A stretch of DNA of 64,000 nt from DALYDK01 sp031973215 (GCA_031973215.1 DALYDK010000002.1:1-64000); one strand, 5' to 3'. Positions 15,646 through 25,611 are shown, counted from the first letter of the stretch. The notes: generated from the letters alone by a model not told the origin. Numbers and translations: made by a program.

Positions 15646-16467
15646 CTAGATTTCGGCGGTAGTAATTTTTGCTTCTTTGGCAGCCATAAACCAGGCAAGT
15701 GTAACAGACTTCGCCATTTTAGGTGCTAAGTCTAGCCGAACTGTTTTTGCTAATTTTGGCGTCCAGCCTCTTTTATAAAAATCATCGTACATATTTAGCA
15801 GGGCAACTTCGCGAGCGGTCCGCTTAAAGAATTCAATTAACCCTATTTGCTGAACTTTTTTTATTTCATATTTATTTGGCTCGGCTATTCTGTAAGTCAT
15901 TGGAGCCATAATCATAGCTGCGCCCATCTCAAAAAGTGCATGAGTGGTAAACAGCCCTTTAACACCCCACATTTCCCAGTTTTTAGCAAATACATCTAGC
16001 GCCGAGGTTCCGGGAATAACAACTTTTTTAAAAATTGTGTCTCTTGTTTCTTTTCCCTCTCCGCGGAGCTTTTCTAGCTCTTCTTCATACGGAAAATGAT
16101 GTGCAGGCGTTAATCCGTCAACAATGGCATGCGCCAACCAGCTAGCTTCAAAAGCTGACCTTTCATGATTTTGCTCTTTTAGTGCATTAACTAATTTTTC
16201 GTAGTGAGCCATAATTTGATCTATAAGCTGACCGTCTTCTGGATCGAAGGGATCATAAAAATGCCACGGCGCATGTTCGCCGTCTAACTTGGCCTTAGCG
16301 CTATCCGGGCCATTTTTGCCTTCAAAATGCAAAATTAATTTTTTACCAGGGAAGTCTTTGTTGTTCACTAATAAATTTGAAAGAACCTTCCTGGAAGATT
16401 TATCAATTTTTTGGTGCGCACCAACAATATTGCCCGAGACATTCGTCAGGGTCGATCCTGAATACAT
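15646..16467 (-). CDS. Zn-dependent phospholipase C-like protein
   Basis: Tentative. His-rich signature pieces resemble the zinc-dependent phospholipase C / S1-P1 nuclease fold: NIVGAHQKIDK near the N-terminus, GEHAPWHFYDPF (~residue 84), and WLAHAIVDGLTPAHHFPY (~residues 109-126; family form HxxxDxxxPxHa). It has no clear signal peptide, unlike secreted family members, so it may act in the cytoplasm or be exported otherwise. A hydrophobic segment around ALFEMGAAMIMAPM may be membrane-associated. It lies 24 nt after recG in the same strand group. Confidence 0.5.
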   Translation of the reverse strand: MYSGSTLTNVSGNIVGAHQKIDKSSRKVLSNLLVNNKDFPGKKLILHFEGKNGPDSAKAKLDGEHAPWHFYDPFDPEDGQLIDQIMAHYEKLVNALKEQNHERSAFEASWLAHAIVDGLTPAHHFPYEEELEKLRGEGKETRDTIFKKVVIPGTSALDVFAKNWEMWGVKGLFTTHALFEMGAAMIMAPMTYRIAEPNKYEIKKVQQIGLIEFFKRTAREVALLNMYDDFYKRGWTPKLAKTVRLDLAPKMAKSVTLAWFMAAKEAKITTAEI

Positions 16468-16491
16468 GTATTTTAAAATCCTAAGTAATTA

Positions 16492-18534
16492 TTAATTTAA
16501 ATAAGTGAGTCTTGTAGCGTTGTTAATTGACTCTGCTAATTGTTTATATTTTAACATATTATCTAATAAATTCGGGTGTTTGTTGTCATAATCACGGACT
16601 TTAGAAATTAAAACAGTGTCAGTTAATTTAGCAAATTCAAAATCTAATTTGCCATGCTGGAGTGTGCCGTAAATAGCGCCAGGACCTCTCAGCTCAAGGT
16701 CAAGTTCAGCAAGTTCAAATCCATTATTAGTCTGAAGCATTGCTCTTAATCTTTTTGGCGGAGAGCTAGAATCGCTCATTATTAAATAGCATGTTCCATT
16801 TTCAGTGCCCCTGCCTACGCGTCCCCTAAGCTGATGTAGCTGAGCCAATCCAAACCAGTTGGCATCATATATAAGCATTTCCGTTGCATTTGGCACATCT
16901 ACGCCAACTTCTATTACAGTGGTAGAAACAAGAACCTGAATTTTACCTAAACGAAATTCATTCATTATTTTATCTTTTTCGTCTGATTTTAATTTGCCAT
17001 GAATTAAACCAACTGAAAAATTCTTAAAAACCGATTTTGATAGTTTTTCATATATTGTCTCTGCGTTATTCCTGTTTGTTAACGAACTTGATTCAGTAAT
17101 TAACGGGCAAACAACAAATGCTTGGCGACCCTTCTGTAGCTGGCTGGCAACACGCTCGAATACCTGATTTAAAGAATTAGGCGATACAATCTCGGTTGTA
17201 ATAGTTGCTTTTCTTTCGGGAAGTTCGTTAATTACGCTTATAGATAATTCTCCATATACTGTTAAGGCCAGTGTTCTTGGTATGGGCGTTGCAGTTAAGC
17301 ATAGTACATGAGGCATATTTCCCGAGCTTCTAATAATTTTTTGTCTTTGCTCGACACCAAATCTATGTTGTTCGTCTATAACTAGTAAACTTAGGTTCCT
17401 CCATGCAATATCTTTTTCTAGTAAGGCATGAGTACCAACAACTAATTTTAAGCTCCCGTGCGCAATTGAATCTTTAATTTGTTTTTTTTGTTTGGCCGGC
17501 AATGAACCAACTAAAAGACCAATATTATTAGAATAGGTGCTGTGCTCTAGAGCTTTTTGCAGAGTCGTAAAATGCTGTCTAGCCAGTATTTCTGTTGGCG
17601 CCAAAAAAGCGACCTGCTGGTCTGATTCCATGGCCATTATGGCTGCCATTGCCGCTACTACAGTTTTACCCGAGCCAACATCACCCTCTACTAACCTATT
17701 CATAGGTGAATTAGTGTTAATATCTTTATATATTTGCCAGGCGACTTTGCGTTGGCTGTTAGTTAATTTAAAAGGAAGCTTTTTGACAAAATCTTGGGCA
17801 ACTTTTTCTTTAAATGTAATAACTTGGGCGGTTTCTTTTAGGGCTTCTAGCTTAAGTGCCTTTGAGGCCATGTATGAGATCAGTATTTCTTCAAAGGCCA
17901 TTCTTTCTTTGGCGAATTCTAATTTTTTGTCACTGATAGGAAAATGAAGATTAGTGTATGTGTCCTGCAGAGACATCAGCTGGTTGTCATTTACAACATC
18001 TTCTGGAAGCCTTTCCTTAATAAGATCAAAATACGGCCTGGCCTGCCCGACTATTTTTCTTATATATTCGCTTTTTAGTCCGGCAGATTCTCTATATCTT
18101 GCAATAATTAGCTCCTCGGAACTATTAGATGCAGTATTATTGTCAATTTCTATCTGTGGGTTCATAAGCTGAAGCCTACCAGCCTGAAGCTTATACTCTC
18201 CTCTAATTAAATAAGTATCATTTTTTAAACTATCTTTACGATAAGGCTGATTAAACCAAACAACCTTAATTATTCCTGTTTCGTCTTCTGCAATAGCTTC
18301 GGTAATGTGAAGTGCCCGACGCATTCTTTTGCTAGACACTGAATGAATTTTTGCCCTTAAAGAAACGAGCCCTGGTCGAATAGCCGAAATACTCGTAATC
18401 ACAGAAAAATCATTGTAGTTGGTAGGAAAGTTATTTAGCAGATCTTCTACTGTAAATATTCCAGCTTTTTCAAACTGAGCAATCCGCACAGAGCCAACAC
18501 CCTTAAGAACACCTATTGAATCAGATAACCGCAT
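16492..18534 (-). CDS. recG: ATP-dependent DNA helicase RecG
   Basis: Superfamily 2 helicase that regresses stalled replication forks and resolves recombination intermediates. Seen: N-terminal helix-hairpin-type GVLKGVGSVRIAQFEKAGI, OB wedge domain (about residues 50-150), Walker A GDVGSGKT (about 285), Walker B-like VIDEQHRFG (DEQH, about 385), motif III TATPIPRT, motif VI QLRGRVGRG. 680 residues, full length. First gene of a minus-strand group continuing to tRNA-Leu and divergent from the penicillin-binding protein gene. Confidence 0.96.
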   Translation of the reverse strand: MRLSDSIGVLKGVGSVRIAQFEKAGIFTVEDLLNNFPTNYNDFSVITSISAIRPGLVSLRAKIHSVSSKRMRRALHITEAIAEDETGIIKVVWFNQPYRKDSLKNDTYLIRGEYKLQAGRLQLMNPQIEIDNNTASNSSEELIIARYRESAGLKSEYIRKIVGQARPYFDLIKERLPEDVVNDNQLMSLQDTYTNLHFPISDKKLEFAKERMAFEEILISYMASKALKLEALKETAQVITFKEKVAQDFVKKLPFKLTNSQRKVAWQIYKDINTNSPMNRLVEGDVGSGKTVVAAMAAIMAMESDQQVAFLAPTEILARQHFTTLQKALEHSTYSNNIGLLVGSLPAKQKKQIKDSIAHGSLKLVVGTHALLEKDIAWRNLSLLVIDEQHRFGVEQRQKIIRSSGNMPHVLCLTATPIPRTLALTVYGELSISVINELPERKATITTEIVSPNSLNQVFERVASQLQKGRQAFVVCPLITESSSLTNRNNAETIYEKLSKSVFKNFSVGLIHGKLKSDEKDKIMNEFRLGKIQVLVSTTVIEVGVDVPNATEMLIYDANWFGLAQLHQLRGRVGRGTENGTCYLIMSDSSSPPKRLRAMLQTNNGFELAELDLELRGPGAIYGTLQHGKLDFEFAKLTDTVLISKVRDYDNKHPNLLDNMLKYKQLAESINNATRLTYLN

Positions 18535-18606
18535 TTATTGACCATTATACTAAAATTGTTTCATATTTTGGCCTACCTCAGTCAATTCTCAGATAACAGT
18601 TTTAGC

Positions 18607-18631
18607 CTATTCTTAATAATTATAAGAATAG
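18607..18631. promoter_or_regulatory. Palindrome between divergent recG and PBP genes
   Basis: Two 9-base arms, CTATTCTTA and TAAGAATAG, separated by 7 AT bases. It could be an operator or a short hairpin; no known consensus was recognised. Confidence 0.35.
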
Positions 18632-18660
18632 CAACCAACAAATAACCAAAAGCGATATTT

Positions 18661-18691
18661 TTGCATCGAATTGGCATATTTTTGCTATAAT
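18661..18691 (+). promoter_or_regulatory. Promoter of the penicillin-binding protein gene
   Basis: TGCTATAAT, an extended -10 with consensus hexamer at 18686-18691; a TTGCAT at 18661-18666 gives a long 19-nt spacer. An extended -10 tolerates a weak -35. The start point near 18698 excludes the in-frame ATG at 18671 as translation start. Confidence 0.65.
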
Positions 18692-18724
18692 ATATCGGTA
18701 TACGAAGAGGTAAAACGGATATTA

Positions 18725-21433
18725 ATGAAGAATTCAAAAAAGTTATCTAAGGGCGAACGACGCCCTGTAAAAGGTCCTCGAACCAATCAGAGTCTAGGAG
18801 AAAAGCTCAAATCTAGCAAAGACGCCAAAATGCGTCGCAAAGCAGAACGACTTGCTAAATTACCAAAAAACCCAATAAAAAGATTTTTCTATTATTTTAA
18901 TCCTAAGCATTTTGCTGAATATTGGTTTAATAGAGACGGTTTCTTTAGGTTTCTAAAAGTTGCCGGTATCGGACTCGCAATAATACTAGTTTTAACAATG
19001 GGTGTTTTTGCATATTTCCGAAAAGACCTACCACGAAACATAACTGACCTTAAGACATGTAGCGACGGTGCATCGACCTTATATTATGACCGTACAGGTC
19101 AAACTTTATTGTGGTCTAGTTCGGGTGATGTTGAATGTTACCCTATACCACAAGATCAAATGCCAAAAAATGTTCAAAATGCTGTTATTGCAATAGAAGA
19201 CAAAGACTTCTACAAGCACGGCGGTTTTAGTTTTTCTGGCATTATGCGTTCTGCCGTTAACAATGCTAGGGGTGGCGCAACTCAGGGTGGCTCAACCATT
19301 ACCCAACAGTTCGTGAAAAACTCTTTATTAACCCAAGATAGGAACGTTATCAGAAAACTTAAAGAGTTAATTCTGGCAACAGAACTTGAAAGAAGCTATT
19401 CAAAAGATGAAATTTTAACTGCTTACCTTAACGAAATATCATTCGGGGCTAGATATGCAGGTATAGAGGCAGCAGCTAAGGGATATTTTAACAAGCCCGC
19501 CAAAGACCTTAGCTTGGACCAAGCGGCAATGCTCGCAGCAATGATTCAAGCACCAACCTACTATTCTCCGTACGGTGAAAATACTCAAGAACTAACTGTT
19601 AGAAGAAATTATGTTCTTAAGCTAATGAATGAGCAAGGATTCATTACAGAGCAACAAAAAGCTGAAGCCGAAAAAGCCGATACTATTGCTAGTGTGGTTC
19701 AAACAAAACCAGGTAAATACAAAGATATAATTGCACCGTATTTTGTAACAGAAGTACAAAAACAATTAGAGCAAGAATACGGCGCGACAAACGCTAGAAA
19801 AGCAGGCTTTAAAGTCACAACTACCCTAGATCTTAATTTACAAAAGAAAGCAGAAGAAGAAATTCAAAAAGGCGTAGTCAAGCTCGAAAGAATAGGCGGA
19901 GATAATATGGCTGCTGTAGCAGAAGATGTCCAAACCGGCCAAGTTCTGGCACTTGTTGGTGGTAGGGGCTGGGATTACCCAGGCTTTGGTGAAGTAAACT
20001 ATGCAACAACCCCAAGAAGCCCAGGATCTTCTTTCAAGCCTTACGATTATGCTACTTTAATGACTCTTAACAAAAACTGGGGAGCTGGTTCTACTTTATA
20101 CGATGTTCAGACCAATTTCGGCGGAGGCTGGACGCCTCAAAACTGGGATAAAAAATACTACGGAGCAGTTAGTATGCGTACTGCTCTTGGTCAATCTAGA
20201 AACATCCCAGCAATTAAAGCAATGTATATGGCGGGTATAAAAAACACCCAAGATATGGCTAAGAAAATGGGCCTCAAAAGCGGCGTAACAGGCTGCTACA
20301 CAACAGGAACAGAAGACTGTCAGGAGATTTTATCTACTGGAATAGGTGATGGTGGCCAAGTAAAACTATCTGAGCATGTTCATGGCTTTAGTACCTTTGC
20401 AAGAATGGGTGTATACAAACCTCAGACTTACATTATGAAAGTTCAAGATATTCGCGGAAAAACTATATCTGAATATAAAGAAACTCCCGGTGAACAAGTT
20501 CTAGACCCACAAATTGCTTACACTATGAACGATATTCTAGCCGATACTAAAGCATCTATTTTAGGTACTCAGTACAGGGTTGCCGGAGCAAAATCTGCTT
20601 TTAAGACTGGTACAACCAACAATAATGAAAATGGTTGGTTGGTTGGATATACTTCTGACATTGTATTTGGAATATGGTCAGGTCACCACGAAAACAAGCA
20701 AATGACCCAATTCACCAATAGTGTTCTTGGGCCTGCTTGGAACGGATTTTTAACAGAAGCTATTAAAGGTCGCCCAAATAAAGGATGGACCAAGCCCGCA
20801 TCTATGAAAACCGTTTGTATAAATCTTAACACTGGCTATGCTACCAATAGCGGTGGTAAATGTGACGTATTCCCTAGCTGGTACACCGCTCGTTATCCAA
20901 ACAATGACAAAAGAGCAACCATAGACACTGTATCGGGCAAATTAGCCACAGAATGTACCCCAGAACGCGCCAAACAAAGTATTGTTGGCGGTGGTATAGC
21001 CTCAGAGCTTCCGTCATCTGACCCAATGTATCGAAACTGGATTGCACCAGTTACGGCAAGATACGGCCAAACAGGTGGCGCAATACCTACAGATAAAGAT
21101 GATATTCATTCATGTGACCCTGCCGAAAAACCAACAATTGTAATAGAAGATGCCGTTAGTAATGGCGACGGAACATACACAATAAGTGCCCAAGTTAACA
21201 AAGGTAAGTACGATCTTAAAACAGTAAGCTTTACTATAGACGGAGTTGTGCCACCAGGAGCAAGCTTCGATGTTACAAACTCACAAAAAGTTAGCTTTAA
21301 ATACACTCCAGCTGCTGCCGGCAGTACTACAGTATCGGCCACCGTGGTAGATAGTGTACTCTACGATTCGACCGCCTCTAAGGCACTGTCATTCACGGTT
21401 AGCCCAGCCCCAGTACCAGTCCCATCCACATAG
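18725..21433 (+). CDS. Class A penicillin-binding protein (glycosyltransferase-transpeptidase)
   Basis: Builds and crosslinks peptidoglycan at the outer face of the membrane. Domains: basic cytosolic tail (~residues 1-75), one membrane anchor (about 82-105), GT51 glycosyltransferase with EDKDFYKHGG (~157) and GGSTITQQFVKN, transpeptidase with SSFKP (nucleophile SxxK, ~435), QSRN and KTGTTNN (~627). An extra Ig/Big-like C-terminal domain of about 90 residues begins after CDPAEKPTI and ends in a Pro-rich tail, possibly for wall or surface contact. The start is at MKNSKKLSKGERR; the longer frame begins inside the promoter. About 902 residues. Stand-alone and convergent with the PIN/TRAM gene. 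Confidence 0.93.
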   Translation: MKNSKKLSKGERRPVKGPRTNQSLGEKLKSSKDAKMRRKAERLAKLPKNPIKRFFYYFNPKHFAEYWFNRDGFFRFLKVAGIGLAIILVLTMGVFAYFRKDLPRNITDLKTCSDGASTLYYDRTGQTLLWSSSGDVECYPIPQDQMPKNVQNAVIAIEDKDFYKHGGFSFSGIMRSAVNNARGGATQGGSTITQQFVKNSLLTQDRNVIRKLKELILATELERSYSKDEILTAYLNEISFGARYAGIEAAAKGYFNKPAKDLSLDQAAMLAAMIQAPTYYSPYGENTQELTVRRNYVLKLMNEQGFITEQQKAEAEKADTIASVVQTKPGKYKDIIAPYFVTEVQKQLEQEYGATNARKAGFKVTTTLDLNLQKKAEEEIQKGVVKLERIGGDNMAAVAEDVQTGQVLALVGGRGWDYPGFGEVNYATTPRSPGSSFKPYDYATLMTLNKNWGAGSTLYDVQTNFGGGWTPQNWDKKYYGAVSMRTALGQSRNIPAIKAMYMAGIKNTQDMAKKMGLKSGVTGCYTTGTEDCQEILSTGIGDGGQVKLSEHVHGFSTFARMGVYKPQTYIMKVQDIRGKTISEYKETPGEQVLDPQIAYTMNDILADTKASILGTQYRVAGAKSAFKTGTTNNNENGWLVGYTSDIVFGIWSGHHENKQMTQFTNSVLGPAWNGFLTEAIKGRPNKGWTKPASMKTVCINLNTGYATNSGGKCDVFPSWYTARYPNNDKRATIDTVSGKLATECTPERAKQSIVGGGIASELPSSDPMYRNWIAPVTARYGQTGGAIPTDKDDIHSCDPAEKPTIVIEDAVSNGDGTYTISAQVNKGKYDLKTVSFTIDGVVPPGASFDVTNSQKVSFKYTPAAAGSTTVSATVVDSVLYDSTASKALSFTVSPAPVPVPST

Positions 21434-21448
21434 ATCCGATAATAGTAT

Positions 21449-22288
21449 TTAATTATTGGATTTGTTGACGGTATTAAATAGCTTTTTTTCAGCCGGCGTC
21501 AACTTTTCATTAGGCTCATTTTTATTAGACTGTCTTTTTTGATTTCTGTTATTGGAATGACGATTTACCTGCTGATTTTTATTGTTTTTGGGTTTTTGAG
21601 ACTTAATTACATTGCCAAAAAGCATTCTTCCGGCAACAGTTTGATGCGAACGGCTAATTTGAATATCAATAGTTTTACCTATAGCATTTTTGGCGCCGTC
21701 TACAACGACCATGGTGCCATCTTCTAAATAACCTACGCCCTGGTCTTTACTTGAACCTGTTTGAATAATTTTGAGCGGTACAATCTCGCCGGGCAATACT
21801 ACGGGCCTTAGAGCATGGGCAAGCTCGTTCACATTGAGCACCCTAACTCCTTTTATGCTAGCAACTTGGTTTAAGTTGTAGTCTGTCGTATAAAGGTCGG
21901 CATTAATTTTTTGAGCTAAGTGCACTAGTTTATCGTCTGTTAATTTATCAGACTCAACTGGGTCTTTAGAAATATGGACAGATACTCCGCTAAGTTGTTG
22001 TAGTCTTTGAATAATTTCAAGGCCATACCTTGCCCTTTCGCGCTTTTGCGAATCGTTGCCGTCAGCTAGTAGCTGAAGTTCAGAAATAATAAATTGTGGT
22101 ACTTCTAAATTACTGGGTACAAAACCAGCCTGAGCTAGTTCTACGATGCGACCATCAATTAAAGCACAACTGTCTAGCAGTGCTTTTCTGTCTTTACTTG
22201 GCTTAATAGAAATTGAACTATTCTTCTTTAGCAGAATTGTTAATATAACTGCTAATAAAATAGTTTGAATTATTAATAAAATTATCAC
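21449..22288 (-). CDS. Membrane-anchored PIN/TRAM domain protein (YacL-like)
   Basis: Predicted RNase-like protein. An N-terminal membrane helix (residues 3-20) is followed by a PIN domain with acidic residues in LLDSCALIDGRIVE, the central SELQ and the late TTDYNLN, then a TRAM RNA-binding domain (VPLKIIQTGSSKDQGVGYLEDG...). The C-terminal tail is Asn/Gln/Lys-rich and probably disordered. In Bacillus, yacL follows clpC-radA-disA; here it directly follows radA, 4 nt apart. disA is absent from this position. The biological substrate is not known for most of the family. Confidence 0.88.
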   Translation of the reverse strand: MIILLIIQTILLAVILTILLKKNSSISIKPSKDRKALLDSCALIDGRIVELAQAGFVPSNLEVPQFIISELQLLADGNDSQKRERARYGLEIIQRLQQLSGVSVHISKDPVESDKLTDDKLVHLAQKINADLYTTDYNLNQVASIKGVRVLNVNELAHALRPVVLPGEIVPLKIIQTGSSKDQGVGYLEDGTMVVVDGAKNAIGKTIDIQISRSHQTVAGRMLFGNVIKSQKPKNNKNQQVNRHSNNRNQKRQSNKNEPNEKLTPAEKKLFNTVNKSNN

Positions 22289-22292
22289 TTTG

Positions 22293-23645
22293 TTATCCTT
22301 TTGTTAAAAAATGGTTTAAGGCATCTCTAATATTTGTTGCCTCTTTATACCAACTTGGTTTTTTCATTCCTTTTTGCAGTTTTGGCCCTATTGCAGATTT
22401 AAAACCTAATTTTTCTATTTCTTTTAGTCTTTTTTCTTGCCAAGATACTCTTCTTATTTCACCACTAAGGCCAAGTTCGCCAAAAACAGCTGCATCTTCT
22501 TTAAGTTGCATACCCTTTGCGGCTGAAGCAACAGCCATTACAATAGCAAGGTCTGCGGCAGGATCGCTAATTTTTAGGCCTCCTACAATATTAATATAAA
22601 CATCTTTGTCTTGCAGTTTCAATTTAGTGCGTCTTTCTAGCATTGCTATAAGCAGGTTCAATCTGTTTAAGTCATATCCGCTAGTAGCTCTTTTTGGATA
22701 GCCATAACTTGTTGTGTTAACCAAAGCCTGAACCTCTACCAGTACTGGCCTGCTGCCTTCAAGAGTAGCTAATACCACTGAACCGTCCACCACTTGCCTT
22801 TCTTCTAGTAGCGCAGCAGAAGGATTATCTACTATTTCAAGCCCAGTATCTTTCATTTCAAAAATTGCGGCTTCGTTAGTGGAACCATAGCGATTTTTTA
22901 GAGACCTTAGGACCCGGAGCCCCCCGTACCTATTGCCCTCAAGATGAAGAACAACATCGACCACATGCTCAAGCACCTTAGGCCCCGCAATAGAACCCTC
23001 TTTGGTTACATGGCCAACCAATATTAAAGAGGTGTTGCTAGCCTTGGCCTGAATACTTAGCAGACTAGTGCTGTTAGTAATTTGGCTAATTGTGCCAAGA
23101 CCACTACTTAGTTCCTTTAATGCAATAGTTTGAATTGAGTCTACAATAACTGCCATAAATTTGTCAGCCGAAATTGTGCTTGCAATATCATTCGCACTAC
23201 TAGAGCTCGCAAAAAATAAATTATCACTTGCTATTCCAAGCCTTGATGCTCTTGCAGAGACTTGTTCGGCTGACTCTTCTCCGCTTACATACAGCACCTT
23301 ACCCTTACGCGCAACTTGACCGGCCAGTTGCATTAATAGTGTGCTCTTACCTATCCCCGGCTCACCAGCAAGTAAAACTACGCCCCCAGGCACTAATCCG
23401 CCTCCTAGCACCGTATTTATATCTTGGGTATCAAGTGAAATTCTGGGCTCTTGTTCATGGCTAGACATGTTAGCAATATTCAGCTTTTTTCCTGTTTTTG
23501 CGCTACTATTTGGTAACGCAGAAAAATCTTCAGCCACAGTTTCGACTATTGTGTTCCATTCGCCACAAGTATGACATTTTCCTGACCAACCTGGCTGGCT
23601 TGCTCCACAACTATTACAAATATAAGAATTACTTTTTTTTGCCAT
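22293..23645 (-). CDS. radA: DNA repair protein RadA
   Basis: RecA-like ATPase with Lon-protease-like C-terminus that promotes branch migration in recombination. Seen: N-terminal C4 zinc finger (CNSCG ... CHTCGEW, residues 10-31), Walker A GEPGIGKST (~93), the RadA-specific KNRYG motif (family KNRFG, about residue 245), and the C-terminal ATP-dependent-protease-like domain with AADLAIVMAVASA. 450 residues, full length. Located 6 nt after the CNNM protein and upstream of the PIN/TRAM gene in the clpC operon. Confidence 0.96.
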   Translation of the reverse strand: MAKKSNSYICNSCGASQPGWSGKCHTCGEWNTIVETVAEDFSALPNSSAKTGKKLNIANMSSHEQEPRISLDTQDINTVLGGGLVPGGVVLLAGEPGIGKSTLLMQLAGQVARKGKVLYVSGEESAEQVSARASRLGIASDNLFFASSSSANDIASTISADKFMAVIVDSIQTIALKELSSGLGTISQITNSTSLLSIQAKASNTSLILVGHVTKEGSIAGPKVLEHVVDVVLHLEGNRYGGLRVLRSLKNRYGSTNEAAIFEMKDTGLEIVDNPSAALLEERQVVDGSVVLATLEGSRPVLVEVQALVNTTSYGYPKRATSGYDLNRLNLLIAMLERRTKLKLQDKDVYINIVGGLKISDPAADLAIVMAVASAAKGMQLKEDAAVFGELGLSGEIRRVSWQEKRLKEIEKLGFKSAIGPKLQKGMKKPSWYKEATNIRDALNHFLTKG

Positions 23646-23651
23646 ATAACT

Positions 23652-24647
23652 TTAGCTAGTATATATCTTTTTTGACGAATTGTCCTTTTCGTCCTCTATC
23701 TCGTGACCAAGAATTTCTTCTATAAGATCTTCAATGGTAACAATGCCAACTATTTTATGTCTTTTCTCGACCACAATAAGATGGCCTTTGGCTTTAATAA
23801 AATATCTAAACATTGTGTCTAACGCAGTATTGGCTCCAACTATAGTTGTTTTATATAGATTCATACTTGAAGCAGTTAATTTTGAAGTTGTTATGTCTAT
23901 GTCTACCAGCTCCTTCATTAAAATAACCCCATATACTTTGTTTTTCTTAATATCTAAAACAGGAATCCTACTATAACCTCGGTTTTTAATTTTATTTAAG
24001 GTTTTTTGATTAATCTGCTCATTTGGCTTAAGAAAAAAGGTGTTACTTATTGGCGTCATTATTGACGAAACTCTTTTTTCGCTAAGCTGCAAGGCGCCCT
24101 TAATTATTTCAACCTCATCTTCATCTAACTCACTACTGTCATGGTTAACATGTTCGCCAATTATTAGGCTCAGTTCGTTCCTTGTGTGAAGCGGGGTTTT
24201 TTCATCACCAAACCACTTATCTAATACCAATTGAAGAGGTTTGGCAAGCGGATAAGTAAAGTACTTAATGAACTGCAAAAATGGAACGAGCGCGCTACAT
24301 ATGGCCAGTGCATTCCTAGTAAACAGAGCCTGCGGTAATAGTTCACCAAAAATAACTAAAAGAATTGTACTTATTGCTGCGGCCACAAAGCCGTTCATTT
24401 TGCCAGCTAAAACAATTGAGCTTGCCGAAGCAAAAGCAACGTTGGTTAATAGTATAGAGGCTAGGGTTAAATGGGCATTCTGCCTAAATGGTAGTACTTT
24501 TTTGGCCCTAGGATCACCTAGTTTTGCCTGTCTTTTTAGGTCTTGCAAACTCAGTGACATAACCGACACATTTAACCCAGAACAAACCCCCGAGCCAATA
24601 ATTAACACTGTTACTTCTATAATAAATATGGCATCGGCGTTCATCAT
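23652..24647 (-). CDS. CNNM/CorC-type membrane protein with CBS pair
   Basis: Predicted divalent-metal (Mg or Co) transporter or regulator. The N-terminal DUF21/CNNM domain has about four membrane helices (~residues 5-145) with the small-residue motif GSGVCSGLNVSVMSLS (family SGxxSGxExAxxS). Two CBS domains follow (about 190-325), ending VGIVTIEDLIEEILGHEI, typical of HlyC/CorC proteins. No C-terminal CorC domain: it is truncated relative to many members (331 residues). It nearly overlaps the next upstream gene (one base between). Confidence 0.88.
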   Translation of the reverse strand: MMNADAIFIIEVTVLIIGSGVCSGLNVSVMSLSLQDLKRQAKLGDPRAKKVLPFRQNAHLTLASILLTNVAFASASSIVLAGKMNGFVAAAISTILLVIFGELLPQALFTRNALAICSALVPFLQFIKYFTYPLAKPLQLVLDKWFGDEKTPLHTRNELSLIIGEHVNHDSSELDEDEVEIIKGALQLSEKRVSSIMTPISNTFFLKPNEQINQKTLNKIKNRGYSRIPVLDIKKNKVYGVILMKELVDIDITTSKLTASSMNLYKTTIVGANTALDTMFRYFIKAKGHLIVVEKRHKIVGIVTIEDLIEEILGHEIEDEKDNSSKKIYTS

Positions 24648-24648
24648 G

Positions 24649-25611
24649 CTAATTAACTGATGATTTGACCCTACTGTCTAAGCTTTGCATAAGATCGTTC
24701 TGTTCAATAACCAGCAAGTTAACTTGTTCAACAATATTGTTGTACTGAACCAGTAGGCTTTTAAATTCGTTATATTGGGCATTATATGAGTTAACCAGTC
24801 TATTATATTCCGGCACTAGCGAATTATAACTCGACACCTGGCCTGAGCTAGAGTAGCCGTCTAGTCTTTTTTTCAATGTATTTATGCTTGCCTCAAGACT
24901 CAATAGTGCTGCTTCTGAATTTTCTATTTCTGCTTTTCTTAGTGTTAAATCTGCTTTATATTTGTCCACTTGACTATTAATGTCAGATAATACTTTTTCA
25001 TAGCTCTGACTTTTACTTACGACAATTTTTCTATCGATAAAATATTTTGAATAGTATTGCTCAAGCTCGGGTCCCAAATTTTCTACCTCTGTTCCAAGTA
25101 TTGAATGAAGTTCGTTGGGCACCACGCTAGGATCAGCCTTACGATAATTTTCAATAAGACTATTGATGCGAGGGTTGTTCATCCTTTGGAATGCTTCGGC
25201 CGTAAGTCCATCTACCTTATTCTTTTCAGATACACTCAGCCTATCATATGCTGCATGAAGCATTTCATGGGCACTGGTTACCTCTTCTACTCCGGCTAGT
25301 CTGTCGTCTGTAACATCGAATACGAAAATATTCTTGCCAGTATAACAGCCAAGAACAATGGTCTGCTCCTTACTCTCACATTCATTAGCAAATTCTTGAC
25401 GGTCAGACAGCCTTGGGTCGTTTACATAAAAAATCTTTTTACCCTTATCGCTCATTCCGGAATTTTGCGCCAAGGCCTCTATTTGCGGAGTAGGCGAATA
25501 GCCCCTTAGTGTAATAAAGTCATAGACTGTATATTTATTAGACCAAAACCAAACCGCACCAAAAACTAGCAAAAAAACCGTAGCAATACTTACTAGAAAT
25601 TTTTTAGACAT
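24649..25611 (-). CDS. Membrane-anchored HExxH (gluzincin-like) protein with coiled-coil C-terminus
   Basis: One N-terminal membrane helix (residues 4-24) leads to an extracellular part. VTSAHEMLHAAYDRL contains HExxH (about residue 117), the zinc-binding signature of metallopeptidases; an Asn/Glu-rich segment 60-80 residues later (GTEVENLGPELEQYY) could supply the third ligand. From about residue 200 onward the protein is a long coiled coil. It sits between clpC and the CNNM gene, 23 nt after clpC. The peptidase family and substrate are not identified; a coiled-coil scaffold with lost activity is possible. Confidence 0.6.
   Translation of the reverse strand: MSKKFLVSIATVFLLVFGAVWFWSNKYTVYDFITLRGYSPTPQIEALAQNSGMSDKGKKIFYVNDPRLSDRQEFANECESKEQTIVLGCYTGKNIFVFDVTDDRLAGVEEVTSAHEMLHAAYDRLSVSEKNKVDGLTAEAFQRMNNPRINSLIENYRKADPSVVPNELHSILGTEVENLGPELEQYYSKYFIDRKIVVSKSQSYEKVLSDINSQVDKYKADLTLRKAEIENSEAALLSLEASINTLKKRLDGYSSSGQVSSYNSLVPEYNRLVNSYNAQYNEFKSLLVQYNNIVEQVNLLVIEQNDLMQSLDSRVKSSVN

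Noticed and set aside
17537..17947. 136-codon plus-strand frame inside recG
   Set aside because: Antisense to conserved helicase motifs; no independent support.
21433..21462. Terminator between the convergent PBP and PIN/TRAM genes
   Set aside because: The stem is imperfect and AT-rich, with no T run of useful length on either strand.
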